DNA of 64,000 nucleotides from Megasphaera stantonii (GTDB lineage: Bacteria > Bacillota > Negativicutes > Veillonellales > Megasphaeraceae): assembly GCF_003367905.1 (NCBI RefSeq), contig NZ_CP029462.1, positions 2,170,001 through 2,234,000 of the forward strand. Direction: 5' to 3'. How positions within the stretch are numbered: the first letter of the stretch is position 1; each line of letters opens with the position of its first letter. Shown here piece by piece: positions 45,657-53,729 of this stretch. The position numbers were made by a program, and so were the translations under genes. Under the pieces are notes generated by a model, which did no database searches, was not told where the DNA came from, and was given only the letters and a program-made list of their open reading frames with translations.

Positions 45657-45679
45657 TCTGACATAGCCTTGAAAAAAAG

Positions 45680-45707
45680 TCTCCGGCGCGCAGCCGGAGA
45701 TTTTTTT
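45680..45707 (+). terminator. Intrinsic terminator of ridA
   Basis: An 8-bp stem, TCTCCGGC / GCCGGAGA, with loop GCGCA, followed by seven T. Confidence 0.92.
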
Positions 45708-45829
45708 GGTCAAAAGCGGAGAGGCATTTGGATGTGAGAAAAATTTTTTGACAAATTTTGAAAAAAGGCTTGCATTTTCTTATCAGATGGTGTAATATAT
45801 AAAACGTCCTTTGGAGAAAGAAATGACAT

Positions 45830-45905
45830 GGACCGTTAGCTCAGCTGGCAGAGCACCTGACTCTTAATCAGGGTGTCCAGGGTTCGATCCCCTGACGGTC
45901 CACCA
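45830..45905 (+). tRNA. tRNA-Lys (CTT anticodon)
   Basis: The acceptor stem is GGACCGT / ACGGTCC with encoded CCA, the D-arm TAGCTCAGCTGGCAGAGC, the anticodon loop CTCTTAA and the T-loop TTCGATC. It is 76 bases and is followed by its own terminator. Confidence 0.95.
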
Positions 45906-45911
45906 CATACT

Positions 45912-45947
45912 ACCTATGCAGAACATCACTGCATAGGTATTTTTTTT
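45912..45947 (+). terminator. Terminator of tRNA-Lys
   Basis: The stem ACCTATGCA / TGCATAGGT is followed by AT7. Confidence 0.9.
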
Positions 45948-45965
45948 GCAGAAAATGCTCTATTC

Positions 45966-45995
45966 TTGATTTTACAGGCGGCAGGACGGTATAAT
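45966..45995 (+). promoter_or_regulatory. Promoter of the aminopeptidase operon
   Basis: TTGATT (45966-45971), an 18-base spacer and TATAAT (45990-45995), 71 bases before the start codon. Confidence 0.7.
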
Positions 45996-46066
45996 GAATC
46001 TGTATATATAATGTTTATAATAAAATCATACGGACGGCTATATGATGGATTGAGGAGAGATATATC

Positions 46067-47518
46067 ATGATTACTTGCAACAGTAACGGCAGTATGGACG
46101 TCGTGGCGATCGGCGTCGATACGCGGATGCTGGCTTTATCCCGCATTCCTAAGGAAGACGGGGAACTGATTCGGGCCTATGTGGAAGCGCATGAAGACGT
46201 CATGCATTATACGTCCCTGCGCGTGTTTCACTGCCTGACGGAAGGCCGGAGTAAGACCTATTTCTTGATTGGATTGCATAAGAAACCCATACGGTACGCT
46301 ACGTATGAAGATTTTCTGACGGCGAAGCGCCTCATGGCCGCGGCGATGGCCGAAGGCGTGTCGGAGCTGGCCGTCATGGTCGACACGCTGGAAATGGATA
46401 TCGGCGCCTTAATCGACGGCTTATTATATCGGAACTACGAATTTCTGCATTATAAGAGCGATGCGAAGGGGCGGACCGTCCGCAGCATCAACCTGGTTAC
46501 GTCGAGCTTGGAAATCAAGGCCTTCAATACGATGTGCTATATGTATTCCGCCATATACGAAGGCGTATACATGGCCCGTAATTTGGTCAACATGCCGCCG
46601 AATGAGCTGACGCCGCGGCGATTTTCGGAAATCGTATCGGCCGTCGTCAAGGGCGACAATATTACCGTCGAGATGCTCAATAAATGGGCGCTGGAAAAGC
46701 GGAAGATGGGCGGTATCGTCGCTGTCGGCAAGGGCAGCATGAACCCGCCGCAGCTCATGACGATAACCTATAAGGGCGACCCGGACAGCAAGGACATGCT
46801 GGGTATCGTCGGCAAGGGCGTGACCTACGACAGCGGCGGCTTATCCATCAAGAGCCAGGCCAATCAGGAATTCATGAAGGACGACATGGCCGGCGCGGCT
46901 GCTGCTGTCGGTGTCATACGGGCCCTCATGCTGCTGAAATATCCCGTCAACGTCGTCGCTGTGATTCCGCTGGTGGAAAATATCCCGTCGGGTATGGCTT
47001 ACCACGTCGACGATATATTGACGATGTACGGCGGCAAGACGGTGGAAATCAAAAATACCGATGCTGAAGGCCGCCTGATCCTGGCCGACGCCGTGTCCTA
47101 TGCTCAGGAGCTGGGAGCGACGAAGCTCATCGATCTGGCTACCCTGACCGGTGCCTGCGTAACGGCCTTGGGAACGGTGCGTTCCGGCATGATCGGCAAC
47201 CATCAGGAATGGATGAACCGTTTCTTCGACGTAGCCGCGGCGGTTCACGAAAAGGTATGGCAGCTTCCGGCTGACCGGGAATATGAAGACCTCCTCAAAA
47301 GCGACGTGGCAGACCTCAAGAATACGGGCGGCCGCGACGGCGGCGCGATTACGGCGGGCTTGTTCATCAAGCAGTTTGTTCATCCCGATATTCCGTGGAT
47401 TCACCTGGATATTGCCGGTACGGCCTTTTGTGAGAAGAAGGATGAAACGGGCTTCTTCGGCGCGACCGGCGTGGGCGTCAAGTCCATTTTGGAATTATTG
47501 AAAGGAGGAGCCAAGTGA
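46067..47518 (+). CDS. pepA: Leucyl aminopeptidase, M17 family
   Basis: The 483-residue protein has the two-zinc active site of M17 peptidases: VGKGVTYDSGGLSIK, MKDDMAGAAAAVG and the signature NTDAEGRLILADAV, then TLTGACVTALG. It removes N-terminal residues from peptides in the cytoplasm, which suits an amino-acid fermenter. GAGGAGAG precedes the ATG. The stop overlaps the GTG start of the PHP gene (GTGA), beginning a co-directional run through to 51024. Confidence 0.95.
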   Translation: MITCNSNGSMDVVAIGVDTRMLALSRIPKEDGELIRAYVEAHEDVMHYTSLRVFHCLTEGRSKTYFLIGLHKKPIRYATYEDFLTAKRLMAAAMAEGVSELAVMVDTLEMDIGALIDGLLYRNYEFLHYKSDAKGRTVRSINLVTSSLEIKAFNTMCYMYSAIYEGVYMARNLVNMPPNELTPRRFSEIVSAVVKGDNITVEMLNKWALEKRKMGGIVAVGKGSMNPPQLMTITYKGDPDSKDMLGIVGKGVTYDSGGLSIKSQANQEFMKDDMAGAAAAVGVIRALMLLKYPVNVVAVIPLVENIPSGMAYHVDDILTMYGGKTVEIKNTDAEGRLILADAVSYAQELGATKLIDLATLTGACVTALGTVRSGMIGNHQEWMNRFFDVAAAVHEKVWQLPADREYEDLLKSDVADLKNTGGRDGGAITAGLFIKQFVHPDIPWIHLDIAGTAFCEKKDETGFFGATGVGVKSILELLKGGAK

Positions 47519-48321
47519 AAGTCGATTTGCACATGCATACGACCTGCTCCGACGGCGTGTATACTCCCGAGGAGCTGACGAATCTGGCTGTCCAGGCCGG
47601 GCTGGATGTCATGGCTATTTCCGACCACGACACGATTGATGCCTATACGACGGGGTGCCGGCTGAACCCTGGCGTCCGCCTCATTCCGGCGATGGAAATG
47701 AGCTCCGATTATGACGGCGAGGACGTCCACGTTCTGGGCTATTACCTCGATACGGAAAATGCTGCCCTGCAGGAGTACTGCGCGCAGTTTAAGCTGCGCC
47801 GTCAGATGCGGGCCATGGAAATCGTCGAGCGCTGTGAGTCCTTAGGCTATGTCCTCGACAGGGAGCAAATCGAAGGCGTATTAGCTCGCGGCGGCACTAT
47901 CGGCCGGCCCCACATCGCGCGTATGCTCGTGGCGAAGGGGTACTTTCCCGACGTGACGGCCGTCTTTGCTGCGATATTATACCGCGGCGGCCCGGCCTAC
48001 GTGCCCTATCGCCGCAAGTCGATTGACGAATGCATCGAGCTGATCCATCAGGCCGGCGGTTTGGCCGTGCTGGCGCATCCGGGGCTGCTTCACGCGGCGC
48101 TGCCCCACGTACTGACGCATTCCTTCGACGGCATCGAGGTATATCATCCGAAGAATCGGGGGCGCTATGAAGAATTTTTAGCCGTCGCCGAGGAAAAGGG
48201 CTGGTATGTCGGCGGCGGCTCGGATTTCCACGGCACGACGGGGCGCTATCCGGAGCAGGTCGGCATATTCTCCTTTGATACGGAGCGTGTAGAGCCTTTG
48301 CTGCAATATAAGAAGAAATAG
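47515..48321 (+). CDS. PHP-domain phosphoesterase (RNase AM/YciV-like)
   Basis: The 268-residue protein starts at GTG 47515, overlapping the pepA stop, with GGAGGAG before it. It carries the PHP metal ligands: DLHMHTTCSDG, ISDHDTID, IPAMEMSS, LAHPGLLH and GSDFHGTTG. Relatives include E. coli RNase AM (5'-3' exonuclease on short RNAs and rRNA 5' ends) and 3',5'-nucleoside bisphosphate phosphatases. Either role fits. Confidence 0.9.
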   Translation: MKVDLHMHTTCSDGVYTPEELTNLAVQAGLDVMAISDHDTIDAYTTGCRLNPGVRLIPAMEMSSDYDGEDVHVLGYYLDTENAALQEYCAQFKLRRQMRAMEIVERCESLGYVLDREQIEGVLARGGTIGRPHIARMLVAKGYFPDVTAVFAAILYRGGPAYVPYRRKSIDECIELIHQAGGLAVLAHPGLLHAALPHVLTHSFDGIEVYHPKNRGRYEEFLAVAEEKGWYVGGGSDFHGTTGRYPEQVGIFSFDTERVEPLLQYKKK

Positions 48322-48330
48322 GTGAACGCT

Positions 48331-49155
48331 ATGAAAGTCATCGGATTTATCGGAGCCAGCGGTACGGGAAAAAGTCATCACGCCCTGGACGTGGCGTACG
48401 ACCATCATATTTCCTGTATCATTGACGACGGCCTGCTGATTTATCAAAACCGCATCGTTGCCGGCCGCTCGGCCAAGGAAGAAACGAACCGCATGAAAGC
48501 CGTCCGCCGGGCGATCTTTCTGCAGCAGGAGCACGCCCAAAGCGTAAAAGACGCGCTGGACGAGCTGCAGCCGGACCAGCTCCTCATTTTAGGAACGTCG
48601 AAGCATATGATACACCGAATCTGCGAAGCCTTGGGGCTGCCCGAAGCGGACTCGTACATTCGCATAGAAGACGTGTCGTGTCCCGTCGAAATTGAAAAGG
48701 CCCGGACGATTCGCATCAACGAGGGAAAGCACATCATTCCCGTGCCGACGATGGAGCTCAAGCCGCGCTTCCGCGGGTATTTGCTGGCTCCCATCCATTC
48801 CCTGCTGACCCGGCGGAACCAAAAGGCTCCGGATTTCGAGCATTCTGTCGTACGTCCCGTTTTCAGCTATTATGGGAAATTGACCTTTTCCAACGAGATG
48901 CTGGAGCATCTGATTATCCACCGCCTGCGGCAGATAGACGGATTGGCAAAGGTCAACCGCCTGCGGATCGATAAGAACCGCGAATCGGAAGGGAACGGAC
49001 TGGCCGTATTTTTAGTCGTAACGGTATATTACGGAGAAAATCTGAAAAAACTCATGAGCACTATCAAAAAGGGACTGCAGCAGGATATAGAATATACGAC
49101 GGGCATGTCCTTTGAGATTTTGAAAATTACAGTTCGCGGCGTCGTACCGCGATAG
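48331..49155 (+). CDS. P-loop protein with C-terminal Asp23/Gls24-like region
   Basis: The 274-residue protein begins with a Walker A (GFIGASGTGKSHHALD) and IIDDGLLIY, a nucleotide-kinase-like P-loop. The last hundred residues resemble the alkaline-shock Asp23/Gls24 fold (VTVYYGENLKKLMSTIKKGL, then a stretch ending ITVRGVVP). AGGTGA before ATG 48331 decides the start over GTG 48322. It follows the PHP gene by nine bases. Function is unknown; an ATP-dependent cell-envelope or stress role is possible. Confidence 0.8.
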   Translation: MKVIGFIGASGTGKSHHALDVAYDHHISCIIDDGLLIYQNRIVAGRSAKEETNRMKAVRRAIFLQQEHAQSVKDALDELQPDQLLILGTSKHMIHRICEALGLPEADSYIRIEDVSCPVEIEKARTIRINEGKHIIPVPTMELKPRFRGYLLAPIHSLLTRRNQKAPDFEHSVVRPVFSYYGKLTFSNEMLEHLIIHRLRQIDGLAKVNRLRIDKNRESEGNGLAVFLVVTVYYGENLKKLMSTIKKGLQQDIEYTTGMSFEILKITVRGVVPR

Positions 49156-49168
49156 AAGGGGAGATAGC

Positions 49169-49987
49169 GTGTCAGGTACAGAATTATTGATGTTGGGAAC
49201 GGGAAATGCGATGGCTGTGCGCCGGTATAACACGTGCTTTGCCGTGCGTACGGCTGAGGGACAATGGTTTTTAACCGACGCCGGCGGCGGAAACGGCATT
49301 TTCCGGCGGTTGGAGGACGGTGGCGTTGCCTATGCGGATTTGCATTATATGTTTGTGACCCACGGCCATACGGACCATATCATGGGCGTCCTCTGGGTCA
49401 TGCGCAAGATCGCATCGCTGATGAGCTCCGGCGCATATGACGGGCAGTTTCATATTTATTGTCACGACGTAGTGAAGCAGATGCTGCTGTCTATGGCAGA
49501 AATGATGTTTAAGAAGAAGGATTTTGCCTGCATTGGCAAGGATATCTGCATTCACGAAGTGGCAGACGGCGACACTGTAACGTTTCTCGGCCTGTCCCTT
49601 ACGGCCTTCGATATCTGCTCGACCAAGGCCAAGCAATTCGGATACCTGTTGACCTTCCCCGATGGCATGAGGCTGACCTGCTTGGGCGACGAGCCGTATA
49701 ACGAGCGCTGCCGGCAGTACGCCGAAGGAACGGATTGGCTGCTGGCCGAGGCCTTTTGCTTATACGAGCATAGGGAAGCTTTCCGGCCCTATGAGAAGAA
49801 CCACAGCACCGTCAAGGACGCGGCGGAAACGGCGGCCGCTCTCGGCGCGGCGCGTTTGGTGCTGTACCATACGGAAGAAAAGACCGGCAGCAGCCGGAAG
49901 AGGCTGTACACGGAAGAAGCGAAGGCCTATTACGGTGGTTCCGTGTATGTCCCAGAAGATATGGAGCGGATTGCGCTCAGCCGCTGA
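49169..49987 (+). CDS. Metallo-beta-lactamase-fold hydrolase, RNase Z-like
   Basis: The 272-residue protein starts at GTG 49169 after AAGGGGAG. It shows LGTGNAMAVRRYNTCFAV, TDAGGG, the metal site THGHTDHIMGV, CLGDEPYN and KNHSTVKDAAETAAALG, with a final His (LYHTEEK). The pattern is that of RNase Z-like MBL proteins, but length and context do not tell tRNA 3' processing from another phosphoesterase activity. Confidence 0.85.
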   Translation: MSGTELLMLGTGNAMAVRRYNTCFAVRTAEGQWFLTDAGGGNGIFRRLEDGGVAYADLHYMFVTHGHTDHIMGVLWVMRKIASLMSSGAYDGQFHIYCHDVVKQMLLSMAEMMFKKKDFACIGKDICIHEVADGDTVTFLGLSLTAFDICSTKAKQFGYLLTFPDGMRLTCLGDEPYNERCRQYAEGTDWLLAEAFCLYEHREAFRPYEKNHSTVKDAAETAAALGAARLVLYHTEEKTGSSRKRLYTEEAKAYYGGSVYVPEDMERIALSR

Positions 49988-50024
49988 AGCGCAGACTGAT
50001 GGATTATATAAAAGGAGTCGTTCG

Positions 50025-50372
50025 ATGATACAGCTTATACTTTGCGGATTGGTAACGGGCTTGTTATATTTTTGGAATTATAAATACTGCAAACTCAGCG
50101 CGGACCCGGCCTATGCGCTGCAAAACCCGATTATGCTGCGCATCAGTTCGATAGCGCGCAGCGTCGGTACGCCGGCGGTTCTGGCCTTTCTCTTTTATAC
50201 CTTGGCGTGGAGCGCCGTCTATTATCTGGTCAGCTTGTTTGTTGGGATTGTTGCGGCCGGCTTGGCCTATAAAGGCGGCAAGGGAAAAGGCTTTATGCAT
50301 TTTATGGGGATTATCGCCTGGATTCCCTGGGTGTGCCTCAACGGAATGCTGTTATATTTGATTATGAAATAG
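50025..50372 (+). CDS. Small membrane protein, function unknown
   Basis: The product is 115 residues with about four hydrophobic segments (LILCGLVTGLLYFW; GTPAVLAFLFYTLAWSAVYY; YLVSLFVGIVAAGLAY; IIAWIPWVCLNGMLLYLIM) and a short basic loop (KGGKGKG). AAGGAG lies seven bases before ATG 50025. It sits 37 bases after the MBL gene and before the DUF1847 gene. No family is recognised. Confidence 0.75.
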   Translation: MIQLILCGLVTGLLYFWNYKYCKLSADPAYALQNPIMLRISSIARSVGTPAVLAFLFYTLAWSAVYYLVSLFVGIVAAGLAYKGGKGKGFMHFMGIIAWIPWVCLNGMLLYLIMK

Positions 50373-50400
50373 TATAGTAAACGGAAAGGTTGTGAAGACA

Positions 50401-51024
50401 ATGGCAGAACGAACCCTTTCCTGCGCCGACTGCGGCGTAGTGAACTGCAACGTCATGAACAAGGAATATCCCGATTTCTGCGTGACGACGCATATGAATC
50501 AAGAGGTGAAACGGGAAGCTCTGGCTCTGTATGAGGAAGAAGACAATCGTAAGGTCATGCAAACGGCGGCTGGCGTCGAATGCGACGGTTATTTGAAGTG
50601 GTGCCGCGTCCAAGAGACGATTGAATTTGCCAAACGCATGAATTTCCATAAAATCGGCATTGCGACCTGCGTCGGCCTGATACAGGAAACGCGGATGCTG
50701 GCAGGGATTCTGCGCAAGCACGGCTTTGAAGTCTTCGGAATGGCCTGCAAGGCCGGTGCCGTTCCCAAGGTAGAGCTGGGAATTGATGAAAAATGCAACG
50801 CCGTCGGCGTCAACGCCTGCAATCCCATCCTCCAGGCCAAGATGCTCAATGCCAAGCATACGGATATGAATATCGTCATGGGCTTGTGCGTCGGCCACGA
50901 CAGCTTATTTTACAAATATTCCGAAGCCCTGACGACGACGCTGGTCGTCAAGGACCGCGTGACGGGCCATAATCCCGTAGCGGCATTGTATACCAGCCAG
51001 TCCTATTATAAGACGAAATTATAA
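50401..51024 (+). CDS. DUF1847 cysteine-rich metal-binding protein
   Basis: The 207-residue protein has an N-terminal zinc- or iron-sulphur-type cluster of cysteines (LSCADCGVVNCNV), then FHKIGIATCVGLIQETRMLA, GMACKAGAVPK, VNACNPILQAKMLN and GLCVGHDSLF: the recurring Cys pattern of DUF1847. The function is not known; a metal- or redox-linked role is likely. ATG 50401 is preferred to the in-frame GTG at 50392, which is too close to AAAGG. Confidence 0.88.
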   Translation: MAERTLSCADCGVVNCNVMNKEYPDFCVTTHMNQEVKREALALYEEEDNRKVMQTAAGVECDGYLKWCRVQETIEFAKRMNFHKIGIATCVGLIQETRMLAGILRKHGFEVFGMACKAGAVPKVELGIDEKCNAVGVNACNPILQAKMLNAKHTDMNIVMGLCVGHDSLFYKYSEALTTTLVVKDRVTGHNPVAALYTSQSYYKTKL

Positions 51025-51071
51025 GTCGAGCGAGCATATCGCTAAAAGGTTCCGCCCTTGTCGGTTTCCCA

Positions 51072-51101
51072 TTGACACAGGGCGGCTGCGCCTTGTATAA
51101 T
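51072..51101 (+). promoter_or_regulatory. Promoter of the ZTP-riboswitch/purH transcript
   Basis: TTGACA (51072-51077), an 18-base spacer and TATAAT (51096-51101). It starts transcription right at the aptamer. Confidence 0.85.
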
Positions 51102-51108
51102 GAAACAG

Positions 51109-51176
51109 AAGCATGTGACTGACGGAAGTGGAGCTACCACGGGGAGCATGGTTCATTACAGCCGACCGTCTGGGCG
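51109..51176 (+). ncRNA. ZTP (pfl) riboswitch aptamer
   Basis: The conserved cores of the class are present: TGACTGACGGAAG, a GTGG/CCAC hairpin, CACGGGGAGCATGG and the 3' block GCCGACCGTCTGGGC. P1 pairs GAAGCATG (51109-51116) with CATGGTTC (one mismatch), and the pseudoknot pairs GACGG (51121-51125) with CCGTC (51166-51170). It senses ZTP/ZMP, which accumulate when 10-formyl-THF is short. The gene controlled uses exactly ZMP (AICAR) and 10-formyl-THF. Confidence 0.93.
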
Positions 51177-51207
51177 AAGGTTCCAGAAGTGTCGGTATTT
51201 TTATTTT
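51162..51207 (+). terminator. Riboswitch-controlled attenuator
   Basis: CCGAC (51162-51166) can pair with GTCGG (51191-51195) and CTGG with CCAG inside it, followed by TATTTTTATTTTT. The 5' arm is the aptamer's 3' core, so ligand binding should prevent termination and turn the gene on. Confidence 0.8.
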
Positions 51208-51243
51208 TGCCAGGAAATTTCTTATTTTCAGGAGGTAATACTA

Positions 51244-52419
51244 ATGAAAGAATTGCAATTGAAATACGGCTGCAATCCGAATCAATCATCGGCAAGAGTA
51301 TACATGAAAGACGGCAGCGAACTGCCCTTTGAAGTCATGAACGGCCGTCCGGGCTATATCAATCTGCTCGACGCCTTCAACAGCTATCAGCTGGTCAAGG
51401 AATTGAAGGAAGCGATAGGCCTTCCCGCCGCGGCGTCCTTTAAGCATGTCAGCCCAGCTGGTGCTGCCGTCGCGACCGACATGAGCGATACGCTGAAAAA
51501 AATCTATTATGTAGACGATTTGAAATTATCTCCCCTCGCTTCGGCCTATGCCTGCGCCCGCGGCGCAGACCGCATGAGCTCCTATGGCGATTTTGTCGCC
51601 TTGTCGGATATTTGCGACGCTGAAACGGCGACGCTGCTGAAACGGGAAGTATCCGACGGCGTCGTGGCTCCGGGATATACGGACGAAGCCCTGGCTATTC
51701 TCAAGACGAAGAAAAAGGGCAACTACTGCGTGCTGAAGATCGACCCCGATTACGTTCCCCAGCCTGTCGAATCGAAGGATGTGTACGGCATTACCTTTGA
51801 ACAGGAACGCAATAACGCCAAGATTACGGCCGACTTGTTCCAGAACCGCCCGACGAAAAATAAAGACATCCCCGAAGCGGCGCAGCGCGATTTGCTCGTA
51901 GCGCTGATTACCCTGAAATATACGCAGTCCAACTCGGTCTGCTACGTCAAGGACGGCATGACCATCGGCGTCGGCGCAGGCCAGCAGTCCCGCGTTCACT
52001 GCACGCGCCTGGCCGGCAATAAGGCCGATATCTGGTGGCTTCGCCAGAATCCGAAGGTATTGGCCCTGCCGTTCCGCGATGACGTGCGCCGCCCGGATCG
52101 CGACAACGCTATCGACGTCTATATTTCCGATGACTACGAAGACGTACTGGCCGACGGTGTATGGCAGAATCTGTTTACTCAGAAGCCGGAACCCCTTACG
52201 AGAGAAGAAAAGAAAGCCTGGATCGGTCAGCTCCACGGCGTAGCGCTAGGCAGCGACGCTTTCTTCCCCTTTGGTGATAACGTAGAACGGGCCCACCGCA
52301 GCGGCGTCGATTACATCGCTCAGGCCGGCGGCTCTATCCGCGACGACAATGTCATCGAAACATGTGACAAATACAATATTGCTATGGCAATGACCGGCTT
52401 GCGGTTGTTCCACCACTAA
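51244..52419 (+). CDS. purH: Stand-alone AICAR formyltransferase (PurH-like)
   Basis: The 391-residue protein corresponds to the AICAR transformylase part of PurH without the N-terminal IMP cyclohydrolase. It shows LKYGCNPNQSSARVYM, AAASFKHVSPAGAAV, TQSNSVCYVKDGMTIGVGAG with QQSRVHCTRLAGNKADIWW, GSDAFFPFGDNVERAHRSGV and AQAGGSIRDD. It formylates ZMP to FAICAR with 10-formyl-THF. GGAGG precedes ATG 51244. The ZTP riboswitch upstream supports this assignment. Cyclisation to IMP must be done by another protein. Confidence 0.95.
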   Translation: MKELQLKYGCNPNQSSARVYMKDGSELPFEVMNGRPGYINLLDAFNSYQLVKELKEAIGLPAAASFKHVSPAGAAVATDMSDTLKKIYYVDDLKLSPLASAYACARGADRMSSYGDFVALSDICDAETATLLKREVSDGVVAPGYTDEALAILKTKKKGNYCVLKIDPDYVPQPVESKDVYGITFEQERNNAKITADLFQNRPTKNKDIPEAAQRDLLVALITLKYTQSNSVCYVKDGMTIGVGAGQQSRVHCTRLAGNKADIWWLRQNPKVLALPFRDDVRRPDRDNAIDVYISDDYEDVLADGVWQNLFTQKPEPLTREEKKAWIGQLHGVALGSDAFFPFGDNVERAHRSGVDYIAQAGGSIRDDNVIETCDKYNIAMAMTGLRLFHH

Positions 52420-52429
52420 GATATGAAAA

Positions 52430-52457
52430 GAGCGTCCCCTTAGGGGACGCTTATTTT
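52430..52457 (+). terminator. Intrinsic terminator of purH
   Basis: The stem AGCGTCCCC / GGGGACGCT with a 2-base TA-type loop is followed by TATTTT. Confidence 0.88.
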
Positions 52458-52542
52458 ATAATTTTCTTCTCCTTGACTTAGAGCGTACTTCATGTGATAC
52501 AATGAAGATGTTTATGAGAATGAGTTTATCGGGAGGTAGGTT

Positions 52543-53667
52543 ATGGAAAAAGCAAAAGTATATTTTACGGATTTTCGCTGTAAAGTAGGTACAAATAATC
52601 TGATGAAGCTGCAGAAGCTGTGCAAGAAAGCCGGCATCGAAACAATTGACTTTGAAGGAAAATTTGTTGCCATCAAAATGCATTTCGGCGAATTGGGCTG
52701 TCTGGCGTCGATTCGCCCGCAGTACGTCAAAGCCGTCGCCGATTTGGTTAAAGAATTAGGCGGCAAGCCCTTCCTGACGGACTGCAATACCTTGTATCCC
52801 GGCAGCCGTAAGCATGCGTTGGAACATTTGGACTGTGCCAACCTGAACGGCTATAATACGATTACGACGGGCTGTCAGATTATCATCGGCGACGGCCTGC
52901 GCGGTACGGATGAAGTGGAAATTCCCGTTAAAAACGGCGAATACGTACAGAACGCCAAGATTGGCCGGGCTATTATGGACGCCGACGTATTTATCAGCCT
53001 GGCTCACTTTAAAGGCCATGAAATGACCGGCTTCGGCGGCGCCGTTAAAAACATCGGCATGGGCTGCGGCAGCCGCGCCGGTAAGATGGAACAGCATTCG
53101 TCGGGCAAGCCGGCTGTCAAGGCCAAGAAGTGCAAGGGCTGCCGCCGCTGCGCATCCGAATGCGGTTCCGATGCGATTACATACGAAGACAACATCGCCC
53201 ATATTCACGAAGATTTGTGCAAGGGCTGCGGCCGCTGCATCGGCGCCTGCGCCTTCGACGCCATTCACACGGTGCAGTGGGACGCCAGTGAAAAACTGGA
53301 TTACAAGATGGCCGAATATGCTCAGGCCGTCTGCCAGGACCGCCCGTGCTTCCATATCAACCTGGTCATGGACATTTCGCCGAACTGCGACTGCCATGGT
53401 GAAAACGATGCGCCCGTATTGCCGAATATTGGCATGTTCGCTTCCTTCGACCCGGTTGCCCTCGACCAGGCCTGCGTCGACGCCTGCTTAAAGGCCACGC
53501 CGCTGCCGAACAGCCAGCTGTCCGATAATCTGGCGAAACCCGATTGGGAATGCCACCACGACCATTTCCTCGACGTTCATCCGGATATCAACTGGGAAGC
53601 TACGCTGCGCCATGCTGAAAAAATCGGCCTTGGCGTAAGAGACTACGAATTAATTACGGTAAAATAA
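52543..53667 (+). CDS. DUF362 protein with two 4Fe-4S clusters
   Basis: The 374-residue protein has a DUF362 N-terminal region (AIKMHFGELGCLASIRPQYV, LTDCNTLYPGSRKHA, AHFKGHEMTGFGGAVKNIGM), then a bacterial ferredoxin domain at about residues 190-245 with CKGCRRCASECGSDAI and CKGCGRCIGACAFDAI (two CxxCxxCxxxC sets). The C-terminal part has PNCDCHGEN. Widespread in anaerobes and presumed to be an electron-transfer or cofactor protein; the reaction is unknown. The ribosome site is GGGAGG. It stands alone between terminators. Confidence 0.9.
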   Translation: MEKAKVYFTDFRCKVGTNNLMKLQKLCKKAGIETIDFEGKFVAIKMHFGELGCLASIRPQYVKAVADLVKELGGKPFLTDCNTLYPGSRKHALEHLDCANLNGYNTITTGCQIIIGDGLRGTDEVEIPVKNGEYVQNAKIGRAIMDADVFISLAHFKGHEMTGFGGAVKNIGMGCGSRAGKMEQHSSGKPAVKAKKCKGCRRCASECGSDAITYEDNIAHIHEDLCKGCGRCIGACAFDAIHTVQWDASEKLDYKMAEYAQAVCQDRPCFHINLVMDISPNCDCHGENDAPVLPNIGMFASFDPVALDQACVDACLKATPLPNSQLSDNLAKPDWECHHDHFLDVHPDINWEATLRHAEKIGLGVRDYELITVK

Positions 53668-53686
53668 GCCGAAGCCTATGCGGAAG

Positions 53687-53718
53687 GCCCCGCCTGCATT
53701 TGTACAGGCGGGGCTTTT
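53687..53718 (+). terminator. Intrinsic terminator after DUF362 gene
   Basis: A 10-bp stem, GCCCCGCCTG / CAGGCGGGGC, with an 8-base loop, followed by TTTT. Confidence 0.92.
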
Positions 53719-53729
53719 CGTTTATAATG

